Both the position numbers and the translations under genes were made by a program. The notes under the pieces were generated by a model. The model was not told the DNA's origin and did no database searches. It saw nothing but the letters and a program-made list of their open reading frames with translations. From Leptospira saintgironsiae (GTDB taxonomy: Bacteria > Spirochaetota > Leptospiria > Leptospirales > Leptospiraceae): a DNA stretch of 64,000 bases. Each line of letters opens with the position of its first letter. Position 1 is the first letter of the stretch. The stretch lies in the NCBI RefSeq assembly GCF_002811765.1, contig NZ_NPDR01000005.1:1-64000 (forward strand), in the 5' to 3' direction. Shown here in pieces: positions 44,414 to 54,328 of the stretch.

Positions 44414-44605
44414 AAATTTGAGGAAAGTTCCCTTTTAAACGGAGTCTCGATCAGAAAGGATCAAAAATTCCGCATGTAATCATTCACTTACTTATCACCA
44501 TATTGTAAAAATAAACGGAGTAGGCAAGAGTAAAGTGATCTAAAAAACAAAAATGCGCTTGGCTGATTAGTCGAAGGTCGGGATACATCCCATATAGGCA
44601 GTTAG

Positions 44606-45289
44606 ATGGTTCGAACCCCTAAGAAAAAGGTCAAAAAAACTAAGGTATCCAGAGCGGGTGCTCATAGTTCTAGTAAAGGCCCTAAAAAAAGAGACCGAAA
44701 GGCAACCGAGACCGCTTTGATGAAGGCGGGGATACAAGTTTTTGCCAAAAAAGGATATGACGCAGCGACCACTAAGGATATCGCCAAGTCTGCGGGAGCC
44801 AACGAGGCTCTTATTATGCGTTATTTCGGTGGGAAGAAGGGACTCTTAGAAGCAATCCTAACTAGAACAGACGACCTAGGCGATTCAGCTGCAGGAAAAA
44901 AAGAAGAAGAGACCAAACAACTTCATTTGGATGAGGCTTTGGTCGAGTCCATTACGGAAAGATGTTCCGATTTCAAACATTATTCAGACTTCATGAAAGT
45001 TGCAGTCAGTAGGATCATCTTAGATCCAGACGTTAGTAGAATTATCCAGACCAAAATTTATACCAAAGCTCTTCCTGAAATGATCCATGAGTTGGAAAAA
45101 TTTAAAAAGGGAGGAGAGATCGATCCTAAAGCAGATCTGAAATCAGTTGCGTTTGGTATTTCTTCTTTGACCTTTGCGCTCGGATTTATGGCTCAAGTGG
45201 TTTATAAAATTCCGGAATCGGAAATCAAAGCTACTATAAAAGAAATGGTGAGGATCTTGCAGAAGGGCTTAAAGCCAGACTCTAAATAA
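44606..45289 (+). CDS. TetR-family regulator
   Basis: 227 residues. A lysine-rich leader (1-30) precedes the TetR helix-turn-helix (about 33-78; [30 protein letters not shown]). The C-terminal ligand domain has no recognisable subfamily. A 192-base region upstream separates it from the divergent GT39 gene, a possible target. The transcript ends in a good terminator shared with aconitase. Confidence 0.85.
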   Translation: MVRTPKKKVKKTKVSRAGAHSSSKGPKKRDRKATETALMKAGIQVFAKKGYDAATTKDIAKSAGANEALIMRYFGGKKGLLEAILTRTDDLGDSAAGKKEEETKQLHLDEALVESITERCSDFKHYSDFMKVAVSRIILDPDVSRIIQTKIYTKALPEMIHELEKFKKGGEIDPKADLKSVAFGISSLTFALGFMAQVVYKIPESEIKATIKEMVRILQKGLKPDSK

Positions 45290-45325
45290 AAAAGCCGAGA
45301 CCATTATTAAGGCCCCGGCTTTTTT
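45288..45325. terminator. Bidirectional Rho-independent terminator
   Basis: AAAAAAGCCG (45288-45297) pairs with CGGCTTTTTT (45316-45325), giving a GC-containing stem with a T-run in both orientations. It lies between the convergent TetR and aconitase genes. Confidence 0.85.
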
Positions 45326-45335
45326 CAGAAAACTT

Positions 45336-47597
45336 TTACTTTTTGGCGCCGATCAAATTCAAAGCGCTTCCCGCCTTAAACCATTCAATCTGCTGAGCGT
45401 TGTAAGTGTGGTTTACTTGGAATTCATCCTTACTTCCATCTTTATGATGTAAAACTAATGTAAGAGGAGTTCCTTCTTTAAAACCAGTAAGTCCGATAAT
45501 ATCAATCTTATCGTCTTCTTTGATCTTGTCATAATCCGCCTTATCCGCAAATGTCAAAGCAAGCATACCTTGCTTTTTCAGGTTTGTTTCATGGATACGA
45601 GCAAATGATTTTACAAGAACTGCTCTTACTCCTAAGAATCTAGGCTCCATAGCAGCATGTTCTCTGGAAGAACCTTCTCCATAGTTTTCGTCTCCGATTA
45701 CTATGGAACCAATCCCTTGCGCTTTGTACTGGCGTTGGACTTTAGGAACTTCGTCGTAAGATCCATTTAGTTGGTTTTTCACACTATTAATCTTTTCGTT
45801 AAAGATGTTCGTAGCTCCAATCAAAAGGTTATTGGAAATATTATCCAAATGTCCTCTGAATTTCAACCAAGGACCTGCCATAGAGATATGGTCAGTTGTA
45901 CACTTTCCTTTTACTTTGATAAGAAGGTTCAGTCCTTTTAGATCAGTGCCTTCCCATTTAATGAAAGGAGCGAGCAACTGTAAACGATTGGATTTAGGAT
46001 CCACAACCACTTGCACGCCAGAACCGTCGGCTGCTGGAGCTTGGTAGCCAGCATCTTCTACATCGAACCCTTTTTTAGGAAGTTCGTCTCCATTTGGAGG
46101 ATCTAATTTTACCTTCTCCCCTTTTTCATTGGTAAGAGTATCGTTATTCGGATCAAAAGTAAGATCTCCCGCAATTGCTAATGCAGTTACAAGCTCTGGA
46201 GAGCCCACAAATGCGAAAGTGTTCGGGTTACCGTCGTTCCTAGATTGGAAGTTACGATTGAAAGAGTGAACGATAGTGTTCTTCTCCTTCTTATCCGCGC
46301 CTACCCTGGACCACATTCCGATACAAGGGCCGCATGCGTTCGCAAAAACTTTTGCTCCAATCTTTTCGAAAACTTTAATAAACCCGTCTCTCTCTATCGT
46401 GAAACGAACTAGTTCAGAACCTGGAGTGATTGTGAACTCAGCCTTAGGTTTTAAAGATTTTTCTGCTGCTTGATTAGCAAGAGAAGCCGCACGAGCAATA
46501 TCTTCGTAAGAAGAGTTTGTGCAAGAACCGATCAAACCCACTTCTACTTTTGTAGGCCATCCATTCTTCTTAGCCTCTTCTTTCATTTTAGAAATTGGAG
46601 TAGCTAAGTCAGGAGTAAAAGGTCCGTTCAAGTGAGGTTCCAACTCGGAAAGGTTGATCTCAATCACTTGGTCGAAAAATTTATCAGGATTTGCATAGAC
46701 TTCTGGGTCAGCGGTGAGGTGTTCCTTCACCCCATTCGCTAAATCAGCGATATCCGCTCTATTAGTAGAACGAAGATACCTTTCCATAGACTCATCATAG
46801 GAGAACGTAGAAGTAGTTGCTCCGATTTCAGCTCCCATATTGGCGATAGTTCCTTTTCCAGTACAGGAAAGGGAAGTAGATCCTTCACCGAAGTATTCTA
46901 CGATTGCACCTGTTCCGCCTTTTACGGTAAGAATTCCGGCTACTTTTAAGATAACGTCTTTTGCAGAAGTCCAACCGTTTAGTTTTCCAGTTAACTTCAC
47001 TCCAATCAGCTTAGGCCATTTAAGCTCCCAAGGAAGACCAGCCATAACATCGCAAGCGTCTGCTCCACCAACTCCGATCGCAACCATTCCCAAACCACCT
47101 GCATTTACAGTGTGAGAGTCGGTTCCGATCATCATTCCTCCAGGGAATGCATAATTTTCTAATACTACTTGGTGGATAATTCCAGCTCCGGGTTTCCAGA
47201 ACCCGATCCCGTATTTGTTGGAAACAGAAGAAAGAAAGTCGTATACTTCTTTGTTTTCAGTAGAGGCAGTTGCTAAGTCTGTAGAGGAACCAGTTTTTGC
47301 AGTGATCAAGTGGTCACAGTGTACTGTGGAAGGAACTGCTACCTTACTTCTACCTGCGGACATGAATTGTAATAAGGCCATTTGCGCTGTTGCGTCCTGC
47401 ATTGCAACGCGGTCCGGGGCAAAATCAACGTAAGATTTTCCTCTTTCGAAATTGGAGGAAGGTGTTCCTTCCCAAAGGTGAGAATAAAGAATTTTTTCGG
47501 TCAGAGTGAGAGGTCTACCGACCACTTCTCTGGCTTTTTTAACCAGGTTCCCGAGTTTTTCATACCGGGCACGAATCATATCTATATCAAATGCCAT
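45336..47597 (-). CDS. acn: Aconitate hydratase
   Basis: About 753 residues from the ATG at 47597, chosen because CGGAG lies six bases upstream; an in-frame ATG at 47621 would add eight residues. Mitochondrial-type aconitase interconverting citrate and isocitrate in the TCA cycle. The [4Fe-4S] cysteines are in [11 protein letters not shown] and [10 protein letters not shown]. The swivel domain has [15 protein letters not shown]. It is monocistronic by position. Confidence 0.95.
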   Translation of the reverse strand: MAFDIDMIRARYEKLGNLVKKAREVVGRPLTLTEKILYSHLWEGTPSSNFERGKSYVDFAPDRVAMQDATAQMALLQFMSAGRSKVAVPSTVHCDHLITAKTGSSTDLATASTENKEVYDFLSSVSNKYGIGFWKPGAGIIHQVVLENYAFPGGMMIGTDSHTVNAGGLGMVAIGVGGADACDVMAGLPWELKWPKLIGVKLTGKLNGWTSAKDVILKVAGILTVKGGTGAIVEYFGEGSTSLSCTGKGTIANMGAEIGATTSTFSYDESMERYLRSTNRADIADLANGVKEHLTADPEVYANPDKFFDQVIEINLSELEPHLNGPFTPDLATPISKMKEEAKKNGWPTKVEVGLIGSCTNSSYEDIARAASLANQAAEKSLKPKAEFTITPGSELVRFTIERDGFIKVFEKIGAKVFANACGPCIGMWSRVGADKKEKNTIVHSFNRNFQSRNDGNPNTFAFVGSPELVTALAIAGDLTFDPNNDTLTNEKGEKVKLDPPNGDELPKKGFDVEDAGYQAPAADGSGVQVVVDPKSNRLQLLAPFIKWEGTDLKGLNLLIKVKGKCTTDHISMAGPWLKFRGHLDNISNNLLIGATNIFNEKINSVKNQLNGSYDEVPKVQRQYKAQGIGSIVIGDENYGEGSSREHAAMEPRFLGVRAVLVKSFARIHETNLKKQGMLALTFADKADYDKIKEDDKIDIIGLTGFKEGTPLTLVLHHKDGSKDEFQVNHTYNAQQIEWFKAGSALNLIGAKK

Positions 47598-47786
47598 TGT
47601 CATCTCCGATGATGGTTTCATCGTCTCTTAAGGTCGGGGTGCTTGTATAGGATTTTTCCGCCAAAAGGACAATTTTAAGAATACGGAATATCCGTTTACT
47701 ATTAGATTAGACGAAAGAATGTAGAGAAGAGTCTGGAGTTCCTGCCAGAAATTAGAAGAGAGAAGAAAAGGGAGATAACTCCCCCT

Positions 47787-48782
47787 TCACTTGACGATTT
47801 GGATATTCACTCGTCTATTTTTTTCCGGACTTTGTCCCTTCCCCTCGGGAGAAGAAACTACTTGAGAACCTTTCGCTTCTAAAATGAAACGAGAAGTTTC
47901 CAAACCATTTCCTAATAAATAATCCCTGACCATCTCGGCTCTGAGCTGGGAAACTTTCAAGTTCACCTCTTCGGTTCCTTCGGAAGAAGCATGTCCAATC
48001 AGAACCGCCTTAGCATCCGAATGTTTTTTGAGAAGAAGGGTAAGAGAATCCAGGATCCTTCTTTGGGATTGAGGAATTTTTATATCATTCTTATCAAAAA
48101 GGATCGGAGAAGCTTGGATTTTAGAAGCAAGTTCCGCGTCCTTTCCGGAAAAATTCGCTGATTCGTGCTTCTGAGAGAAGAACCCGAAAATACTTTCCTT
48201 CTCCGAAGAAGAAGTTTCCTTCTTCTCTTCCGCCACTTGCTTAGGTTTGCTTTCTTTAACTTCTTCCGTATGACTAACGGATTTCTTTCCGTTGTTTCGA
48301 AATGCATAATAGATTCCTATTCCGAAACCTCCAAGAATAATAAGAGAAAGGACTAAAACGGGAATGCTATTCTGCTTTTTCGCCTGGCCTGCGGAAGGAG
48401 TCGGGATATATCCTCTATAAGGTTCAGAATGTTGAGAACTCATAAGACTGATCGCTTCATCGTGAGAAGTGTATTCCTCTTGTGGAGAAGATTTGGTTTG
48501 AGTATGAGAAGATTTTTCGGCGGCCCATTTGCGAATTTCAGTACGAAACCATTCGTCTGCTTTTGCAGTAAATTGGAAATTTTCACGGACATATTCCATC
48601 GTTTTCTTTTCGATGTCCGTATAGGTATTATTATCCTTCACAGCGTTGAGAAGTTTTTTTGCATCTGCGATTGAAATACGGCCGTCTTTTTTGCCTGAGG
48701 TAGCCTTCTCCGCTAACTCGATCAGGCCTCGATCATATTTTTTGCCTTTTATAGTGACGTAATAATTCTGTTTCTTAGTCAT
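47787..48782 (-). CDS. OmpA-domain protein with internal membrane helix
   Basis: 331 residues. The N-terminus (about 4-90) is a helical domain with KDGRISIADAKKLL and YTDIEKKTMEYV, a module seen in other bacteria next to OmpA-like regions. A single membrane helix follows (about 138-160), then a polar linker. The C-terminal OmpA peptidoglycan-binding domain (about 215-331) has IGHASSEGTEEVN and SPEKNRRVNIQI. Orientation would put the N domain in the cytoplasm, as in MotB-like tethers. Role unknown. Confidence 0.82.
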   Translation of the reverse strand: MTKKQNYYVTIKGKKYDRGLIELAEKATSGKKDGRISIADAKKLLNAVKDNNTYTDIEKKTMEYVRENFQFTAKADEWFRTEIRKWAAEKSSHTQTKSSPQEEYTSHDEAISLMSSQHSEPYRGYIPTPSAGQAKKQNSIPVLVLSLIILGGFGIGIYYAFRNNGKKSVSHTEEVKESKPKQVAEEKKETSSSEKESIFGFFSQKHESANFSGKDAELASKIQASPILFDKNDIKIPQSQRRILDSLTLLLKKHSDAKAVLIGHASSEGTEEVNLKVSQLRAEMVRDYLLGNGLETSRFILEAKGSQVVSSPEGKGQSPEKNRRVNIQIVK

Positions 48783-48973
48783 ATTCTCCGTCCGTACTAA
48801 AAGCCATGAATCTTTTTATTCGAAGAACCCTTTTCAAGGTAAATCAAATCTTAAGTTAAATTGATAGAAGATCCGTGCAACAAAAGTTTTGCGAGGCCTA
48901 TATTCATTATCGAACCCTCTATGATGCTTTCTTAATTCTAAATGAAGTCAGAAGAGAATAAAATCCGCAGTTT

Positions 48974-49945
48974 TCAAATTTCTCGCCAATATGGGCTAAC
49001 TTCTGAGAGGGAGTTCCTTCCCAAAAGTACCATTAGAAGTCGATCCAATCCGATGGAAATTCCAGAACATTCTGGAATGCCTCTCTCCAATGCTTGAAGG
49101 AACTCCTCGTGAACTGGAAAGACTTCCTTGCCTAACTTTCTTCTCAACTCTTGCTCTTTTTCGAAACGAGCTCTCTGTTCTATCGGGTCCAAAAGTTCAT
49201 AAAATGCGTTAGCTAATTCTATATTTCCGAAATATAATTCGAACCTTTTCGCCGCACCGTTTTCAATTCTAGAAAGAGCAGCCATTTCGGGAGGATAATC
49301 ATAGACGAATTGAAATTCCGAAGTGAAGTTTGGTTCTAGTAAGTTTAAGAATATTAAAAAAAAGCAGTCTTCATATTCCATTGAATCGAAAGAGAGATTT
49401 GTTAGAGATAATTCCGTTACTTTTCGTTCTAAGGAATTTCGGTCCCAATCTATGTTTGCCCAATTGGAAAGGAGTTCCTTCACTGATTTTCTTTGGAATT
49501 GTTTTTCTGGAAGAGGAAGACTTAACTTATCCGCAATCCATCGAATAAGCTCTTCGAGAAGATCCATCGCCTGGTGTAAATCAGTGCCAGTTTGATAAAA
49601 TTCCAGCATTAGGAATTCTGCAGTATGGTAGGAACTCCCTTTCTCCCCTGAACGAAACGTATGGGCGATCTCGTATACCTTTTTCGCACCTAAAGATAAA
49701 GCTTGCTTGAGAGAATATTCCGGAGAAGTAATCAGATATCCCTTCTCAGCACCCGAGGGAGATCCTACCATAAATGGATCCAAATACGGCTCCATCCCCG
49801 GAATTTTTTTCAAAGATGGAGTATCAACCTCGAGGAATCCTTTTTCATAAAAAAAAGTTCTCGTAGCATGTAAAAATCTGGATCGAAATGACAATATTTC
49901 TAAGTTATTCAACTTCATCTTTGAATATGAACGCTCAAATGGCAA
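48974..49945 (-). CDS. epmA: EF-P--lysine ligase (EpmA/GenX/PoxA)
   Basis: 323 residues, the size of E. coli EpmA (325). It is a class II lysyl-tRNA synthetase core without the anticodon-binding domain: EVDTPSLKKIPGMEPYL (motif 1, about 39-55), AHTFRSGEKGSSYHTAEFLMLEFY (motif 2, about 93-116, split), GISIGLDRLLMVLLG (motif 3, about 295-309). It lysylates EF-P at the NPGKG lysine. A TTG start is chosen because AAAGGA lies just upstream; an ATG ten codons later is the alternative. Confidence 0.9.
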   Translation of the reverse strand: MPFERSYSKMKLNNLEILSFRSRFLHATRTFFYEKGFLEVDTPSLKKIPGMEPYLDPFMVGSPSGAEKGYLITSPEYSLKQALSLGAKKVYEIAHTFRSGEKGSSYHTAEFLMLEFYQTGTDLHQAMDLLEELIRWIADKLSLPLPEKQFQRKSVKELLSNWANIDWDRNSLERKVTELSLTNLSFDSMEYEDCFFLIFLNLLEPNFTSEFQFVYDYPPEMAALSRIENGAAKRFELYFGNIELANAFYELLDPIEQRARFEKEQELRRKLGKEVFPVHEEFLQALERGIPECSGISIGLDRLLMVLLGRNSLSEVSPYWREI

Positions 49946-49972
49946 ACTAATCCTTTAGAATGGGAAACTACT

Positions 49973-50299
49973 GTGGAGTATAGCCGAAAATACAATTACT
50001 TTGAAATAAGAAAAAAGCCCAAGGCTGTCGAGATAGAACCTCTTCTTTCAGAAGTAAACGACCAAGTATTGGGTGAATTAAACTCGGTTTTAGCAATGGC
50101 CTTTTATGAAACAAATCGGCATGTAAAATTGGAAATATCAAAATTCGAGACTTTACCGTTTCCGGTAATAGAAAAACTGATCAAATACGCCTTAGATTTG
50201 AGAGAGAAGAATCGAGTGCTAATACTATCCAAACCGAGACCTCCGATTCGAAAATACATTAAGACCTTTTCTTTAGAGGAATTAATTCTGATCCTCTGA
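49973..50299 (+). CDS. Small STAS-like protein
   Basis: 108 residues with a GTG start, divergent from epmA by 27 bases. Alternating strand/helix pattern (VKLEISKFETLPFPVIEKLIKYALDL, NRVLILSKPRPPIRKYI) resembles a short STAS or anti-sigma-antagonist fold. The phospho-acceptor Ser and surrounding motif are not evident. Its 3' end overlaps the convergent DUF4279 gene by 18 bases. Confidence 0.5.
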   Translation: MEYSRKYNYFEIRKKPKAVEIEPLLSEVNDQVLGELNSVLAMAFYETNRHVKLEISKFETLPFPVIEKLIKYALDLREKNRVLILSKPRPPIRKYIKTFSLEELILIL

Positions 50300-50722
50300 C
50301 CTTCTCCTTCTTTCCGGAATATTCCACGCATGAAAGGATAATTTTAATCCGAGATTTCCGAGTAGTAACAGAGTTCGAGCACTCAAAGCAGTTTCTTCTA
50401 AATTACCATTATTGAATTCAACAGAACAATAAAGTACGACATTATGTTTTTCGCAAAAACTTTGGAATTCTTTGCGACGAGGGGCAATTCTTTCTAATAA
50501 TTCTTGGATATGATCTTCTAATGGGGAACTTGCATCTCTTTTCGAGTGAATTTGCCACAAGGAAGAAGTGACGGATTTTCCAGAGATGGCAGGAACTCCT
50601 TTGTTCACTGACAAGTCCGGCCGAATACCAAGGGTTCTGGTTACTTCGTGAACATCCAACCCGGGCTCCGAAACAGCAATAAGCGCCCAACTCCTGGGGA
50701 AGGAAGGATTACTGTATTTCAT
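50282..50722 (-). CDS. DUF4279 protein
   Basis: 146 residues, small soluble alpha/beta protein matching DUF4279 by its N-terminal GLDVHEVTRTLGIRPDL, SLWQIHSK and C-terminal LGLKLSFHAWNI. The function is unknown. It includes one copy of the GGAACTCC repeat inside the coding sequence. Confidence 0.7.
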   Translation of the reverse strand: MKYSNPSFPRSWALIAVSEPGLDVHEVTRTLGIRPDLSVNKGVPAISGKSVTSSLWQIHSKRDASSPLEDHIQELLERIAPRRKEFQSFCEKHNVVLYCSVEFNNGNLEETALSARTLLLLGNLGLKLSFHAWNIPERRRRSEDQN

Positions 50723-50948
50723 AAACTGTCCAAAACCAGACTTTTCACATTAAGAAATAAGAATTCTCTAGAAATACCATTATTGATGAACAGCAAAACC
50801 TTCGAAAACGCCAAACATATAGCATTTTTCGAATTTTTGTTTTCCAATCAATACATTTAAAATCCCATTTTTTGCTATGTTACAATTTTGGTGGGAATAA
50901 TATGTTGTAATGAGGTTAAATTTAACATCCAATACACCTGAGGCGCTT

Positions 50949-51674
50949 ATGAAGAATATTCTGGTAATTGAAGATGATCCGGACATCGGGAATTTAATAC
51001 GAAAGTCATTAGATTCAGCTCATTACCGAACTACAATTCAAACTTCTGGCGAAGAGGGCCTTAAATACTATAAGGCAAATCACCCTGACCTCCTAATTTT
51101 AGATCTCTCCTTACCTGATATAGACGGGATGGATGTATGTCGAACAGTCCGAAGATCTGACGAGAATACTCCTATTTTTATAGTTACTGCCCGAAATGAA
51201 GAAATAGATAGAATAATGGGACTTGAGTTAGGCGCGGACGATTACATCACAAAACCTTTCTCGGTAAGAGAATTAAAAACTAGAGTAGATGTATTCTTTC
51301 GTAGATGGGACAAAAAGGCTGGTATTAAACCGAATATTGGAAGCGGCGGAGAAATCATCAGAGGATCTTTGAAAATCGATCCAGTTCGTCGTAGAGTCAC
51401 TTTGAAAGACCAAGTGATCAATATCTCCCGAAAAGAATTTGATATTTTACAACTAATGGCAACTTCTCCAGGAAAAGTTTTCTCCAGGGAGATGATCTTA
51501 GAAGCAGTTTGGGGAATGGAATGGGATGGATTTGAAAGAATGATCGACTCTCACATTAAAAGAATTCGCTCCAAATTGGAAAAGAATTCAGCTCAACCTG
51601 AATGGATCGAAACAATTTGGGGAATTGGTTATAGATTTACTGATAACTATGAAGGTATCGTAATCATAGATTAG
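50949..51674 (+). CDS. OmpR/PhoB-type response regulator
   Basis: 241 residues from the ATG at 50949 (GAGG five bases upstream). A longer in-frame start at 50910 would add 13 residues before the receiver. Receiver: ED pair at 8-9, D52 in [11 protein letters not shown] in DYITKPF. Winged helix at about 145-235 with [25 protein letters not shown] and the recognition helix [12 protein letters not shown]. No kinase is adjacent, so it is an orphan. Confidence 0.92.
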   Translation: MKNILVIEDDPDIGNLIRKSLDSAHYRTTIQTSGEEGLKYYKANHPDLLILDLSLPDIDGMDVCRTVRRSDENTPIFIVTARNEEIDRIMGLELGADDYITKPFSVRELKTRVDVFFRRWDKKAGIKPNIGSGGEIIRGSLKIDPVRRRVTLKDQVINISRKEFDILQLMATSPGKVFSREMILEAVWGMEWDGFERMIDSHIKRIRSKLEKNSAQPEWIETIWGIGYRFTDNYEGIVIID

Positions 51675-51823
51675 ATCTTTAAATTACCGAAAATCCGTTC
51701 TTAGACTATTTTTAAGGACGGATTTCTGAGGAGTTCCTTCCTAAAATTAATTTCATCATTCGTATAACTCGCAGTTTGTAAAAAAATTCGCTCCATTTTT
51801 CCATTCCGAAACCCGGGTCTTCT

Positions 51824-52372
51824 ATGGAAAAAATAAAACCAACATATCACCGTTCCTTCTCGCAAAACATAACTTTGGGAAATATACTTAAAAAGAAACG
51901 TAATGTCTCTACCCTTCTGATTCCTCCACATTTGGAAAAATACGTTCGCAAACAAGGCATCAACTATTTACTACGAAAAGCACTTTCGAGCCAGCGAAGA
52001 AGTTTTCATTCAAATAAACGTATTAATTCTAAATCCATATACACGAAATATCAGAACATTCGAGGAAGATCGAAGGAAAATAAGTATATAAAATTTAACT
52101 TCAGACCAAGATCAGAAGATTGGACTCAACTCAGAAGTCTCGCCATTAGTCATGGAGTTTCAATGTGTTATTTATTTGTACTATTATTGGAAGAATATAA
52201 ATCTAAAGGCTTTTCAAATTCAGAAAAAATAATTTGGCAAGTAAAAGCAGTCATACATGCAAACTTTGATTCAAATATCTTCTTTCGAGAACTATGGATT
52301 TCAGAATACCAACTAGCGAAATCTGATTTTAGAGTAAAAAGAAAAGATCCTCATGGGCCAAAAATCGCTTAA
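51824..52372 (+). CDS. DUF1564 protein (Leptospira-restricted family)
   Basis: 182 residues, basic. The core KFNFRPRSEDWTQLRSLAISHGVSMCYLFVLLLEEY (about 104-139, given in parts here) has an RHH/helical look and matches DUF1564, a family expanded in Leptospira. LLIPPHLEKYVRKQGINYLLRKAL in the N half is also typical. It may bind DNA, but no function is established. Its presence supports the genus assignment. Confidence 0.8.
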   Translation: MEKIKPTYHRSFSQNITLGNILKKKRNVSTLLIPPHLEKYVRKQGINYLLRKALSSQRRSFHSNKRINSKSIYTKYQNIRGRSKENKYIKFNFRPRSEDWTQLRSLAISHGVSMCYLFVLLLEEYKSKGFSNSEKIIWQVKAVIHANFDSNIFFRELWISEYQLAKSDFRVKRKDPHGPKIA

Positions 52373-52400
52373 AGGACAGAGTATTTACTAATCATATATA

Positions 52401-52706
52401 TTAAAGATTACTTAGAGAATTTTCGGCAGAGATAGCAAATTGCAAATCAAAGCTGGATAATCCCTTTAAACTGTGAGTATATAGTTCCACTCTAACAGAA
52501 CTATACGAAAGAAGGATTTCTGGATGGTGATCCATATCATTAGCTATATTTGCAAGGGCCGTTATGACTTTAATTCCATCTAGATATTGAGATAATTTAT
52601 ATACTCTAACGATTTTTGGAATTACGTCTGCCGAAATAACTTCCCAAGTAATCGGGAGTTCCTTCTTAATTTGCTCGATTGAAAGTGGAACTGGAGAATT
52701 TTCCAT
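52401..52706 (-). CDS. phhB: 4a-hydroxytetrahydrobiopterin dehydratase
   Basis: 101 residues, the normal size for pterin-4a-carbinolamine dehydratase, which recycles the pterin cofactor of aromatic amino-acid hydroxylases. The hallmark DHHPEILLSYSSVRVELYTHSLKGLS (about 56-81) carries the catalytic His-His-Pro. No hydroxylase gene is seen in the window. It follows the coiled-coil gene by 12 bases on the same strand. Confidence 0.9.
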   Translation of the reverse strand: MENSPVPLSIEQIKKELPITWEVISADVIPKIVRVYKLSQYLDGIKVITALANIANDMDHHPEILLSYSSVRVELYTHSLKGLSSFDLQFAISAENSLSNL

Positions 52707-52718
52707 GAAATCTTAGAA

Positions 52719-53132
52719 TTAGAGCACTTTTTTCAAGGCCTGCTTGATCTTCTCTGCATCATCAATAGCGCCATTTGAAAGAGATCCTGCACGTGCCATC
52801 AAGTTAACGGCTCCATCCATTCTCGCTTTTAGCTCTTCGATTTTGTGCAATTGATCATTTAGAAAAGCGAGTTTAGATTCTATCTCCATTTCTTTTCTTT
52901 CAAGAAGAAGTTTATAGTTCTCTAATTCTTGGATCTTCTTGCGGGTCTTTTTCGCCTCGCTATCCACATCTTTGCGATAATATTTCTCTAATTCTTTTTC
53001 TGCCTGAGCGTGACGATCGGCTTCCGCCTTAAATTCTCGCTTCAAATGTTTCAGAGCTTGGCGATACGCTCTATTGTATATTCTCTGTCTTTGAGTTCTT
53101 CTTATCTTAGCTATTTTAGATAATAAATTCAT
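52719..53132 (-). CDS. Coiled-coil protein of unknown function
   Basis: 137 residues, almost entirely charged heptads (about 30-110; KHLKREFKAEADRHAQAEKELEKYY, LERKEMEIESKLAFLND). The basic N-terminus IAKIRRTQRQRIYNRAYRQA and short C-terminal helix have no known motif. Likely a structural or adaptor protein. Confidence 0.6.
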   Translation of the reverse strand: MNLLSKIAKIRRTQRQRIYNRAYRQALKHLKREFKAEADRHAQAEKELEKYYRKDVDSEAKKTRKKIQELENYKLLLERKEMEIESKLAFLNDQLHKIEELKARMDGAVNLMARAGSLSNGAIDDAEKIKQALKKVL

Positions 53133-53269
53133 GTGCCATCCCCTTTTTACTTTGCATCGACCGGAATGGTTTTCGCTTCAATTTCTATCCGTTTGCCGGT
53201 TAGACCTAATATATCGACTTATTTATCCCTACGGTCAAATTTAAAGTCCTTAATTTTTGCGATTGATTG

Positions 53270-53295
53270 ATTTCAAGATGTAAAATTCTTGAAAT
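53270..53295. promoter_or_regulatory. Perfect 9-bp inverted repeat upstream of the YqjD-like gene
   Basis: ATTTCAAGA (53270-53278) and TCTTGAAAT (53287-53295) flank eight bases. They lie about 45 bases before the ATG and just upstream of TATACT (53303-53308), a possible -10 box. It could be an operator or the promoter-proximal part of a stress-responsive control region. Confidence 0.4.
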
Positions 53296-53337
53296 TGATT
53301 AGCTATACTAACATAAAAGTATCTGGAGGGCGTTCTT

Positions 53338-53616
53338 ATGTCTAAAGGTGATAATCTAAGCGAAGAACTCCAAATTTTGAAAGATAAGGCCAAGCAAATT
53401 ACTGGTAAGGCCCGGGAGGAATACTTGGAACACGTATCTGACCTAAAGGAAAAATTAAAGCAAGTTACTGGTGAGACCAGTGAAAAGGCTAAACAAATCA
53501 TCGATCAAACAGGAACTTATATCAAAGAAAATCCTCAAAAAGCAACTTTGATCGGATTAGGAGTCGGAGTCGGGATAGGCGTTATGATAGGAATGCTTAT
53601 CGGTCGCAGAAAATAA
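53338..53616 (+). CDS. YqjD/ElaB-like protein (DUF883 type)
   Basis: 92 residues. The body is a charged amphipathic helix with two related units ([14 protein letters not shown] and [14 protein letters not shown]). The C-terminal membrane anchor [20 protein letters not shown] is the hallmark of YqjD/ElaB proteins, which tether stationary-phase ribosomes to the membrane in E. coli. GGAGGG lies seven bases before the ATG. First of three tightly spaced genes. Confidence 0.82.
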   Translation: MSKGDNLSEELQILKDKAKQITGKAREEYLEHVSDLKEKLKQVTGETSEKAKQIIDQTGTYIKENPQKATLIGLGVGVGIGVMIGMLIGRRK

Positions 53617-53630
53617 TAACGGAACCTCCA

Positions 53631-54014
53631 TTGGCCGCTAAAAGAACGGATTCAGAAGAAATTCCTTACGAAAATAACGAGAAGCAGGATGGAACTTCCT
53701 TTTCAAGTTTCGAGCTGAAGGAACACCTGCTCGCTTTCATCAATTCAATAGCAGAATATTTTGAAACTCTTCTTCTTTACGCAAAGAAAATCGCAACGGA
53801 AAAGATTGTATTGGGCATCCAAGCCTACGTATTCTTTCGAATTGCTCTTTTCTTTATTAGTTTAAGTGTAATATTCTTTCTCGCTGCCTTTTTTCTCTAT
53901 TTGCAGAGACAATTTGCAGGAGATCCGCTACCGGCAGCCTTGGGAACTGGTGGTCTTTGCTTTTTCATTTCCTTGTTAGGTGTTTTCGCTCTTATTCGGA
54001 AGCTTAAAGCGTAG
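53631..54014 (+). CDS. YqjE/phage-holin-III-like membrane protein
   Basis: 127 residues with a TTG start. A cytoplasmic segment (1-60) is followed by two membrane helices (about 65-88 and 100-122). This matches the YqjE/Phage_holin_3_6 family that accompanies yqjD in many bacteria. It begins 15 bases after the YqjD-like gene. Role inferred from context only. Confidence 0.75.
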   Translation: MAAKRTDSEEIPYENNEKQDGTSFSSFELKEHLLAFINSIAEYFETLLLYAKKIATEKIVLGIQAYVFFRIALFFISLSVIFFLAAFFLYLQRQFAGDPLPAALGTGGLCFFISLLGVFALIRKLKA

Positions 54015-54035
54015 AAGTGGAAGGAACTCCCGCCC

Positions 54036-54308
54036 ATGAGTAAAGCTAAGACCAAAGAAAACCGTATCTTCTCCCTGAATCCTCTTTCCGGACAAGATTA
54101 CACCCCATGGAAAGATCCCTCCGAAATGAGTAAGGAAGAACTCCAGCTTTACTTACAGATCAAAAAACTGCAGGTTCGGCTGAGTTTCGAAAGATTACAA
54201 TCTTCCATTAGTTACACTGGAATGATAATTGAAGCCTTCCAAAGCCTAGGGCTTCAGGATTGGGTCCTAAAATTACTGAACCAAGAGATCGAGGATACTC
54301 CAGAATAG
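54036..54308 (+). CDS. Small helical protein, third gene of the yqjD-like set
   Basis: 90 residues, soluble, with helices SKEELQLYLQIKKLQVRLSFERL and MIIEAFQSLGLQDWVLKLL. It occupies the position of yqjK in enterobacterial yqjD-yqjE-yqjK operons but does not clearly match that family. One GGAACTCC copy precedes its start and one follows its stop. Confidence 0.55.
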   Translation: MSKAKTKENRIFSLNPLSGQDYTPWKDPSEMSKEELQLYLQIKKLQVRLSFERLQSSISYTGMIIEAFQSLGLQDWVLKLLNQEIEDTPE

Positions 54309-54328
54309 TCTGGAGTTCCTACCAAACC

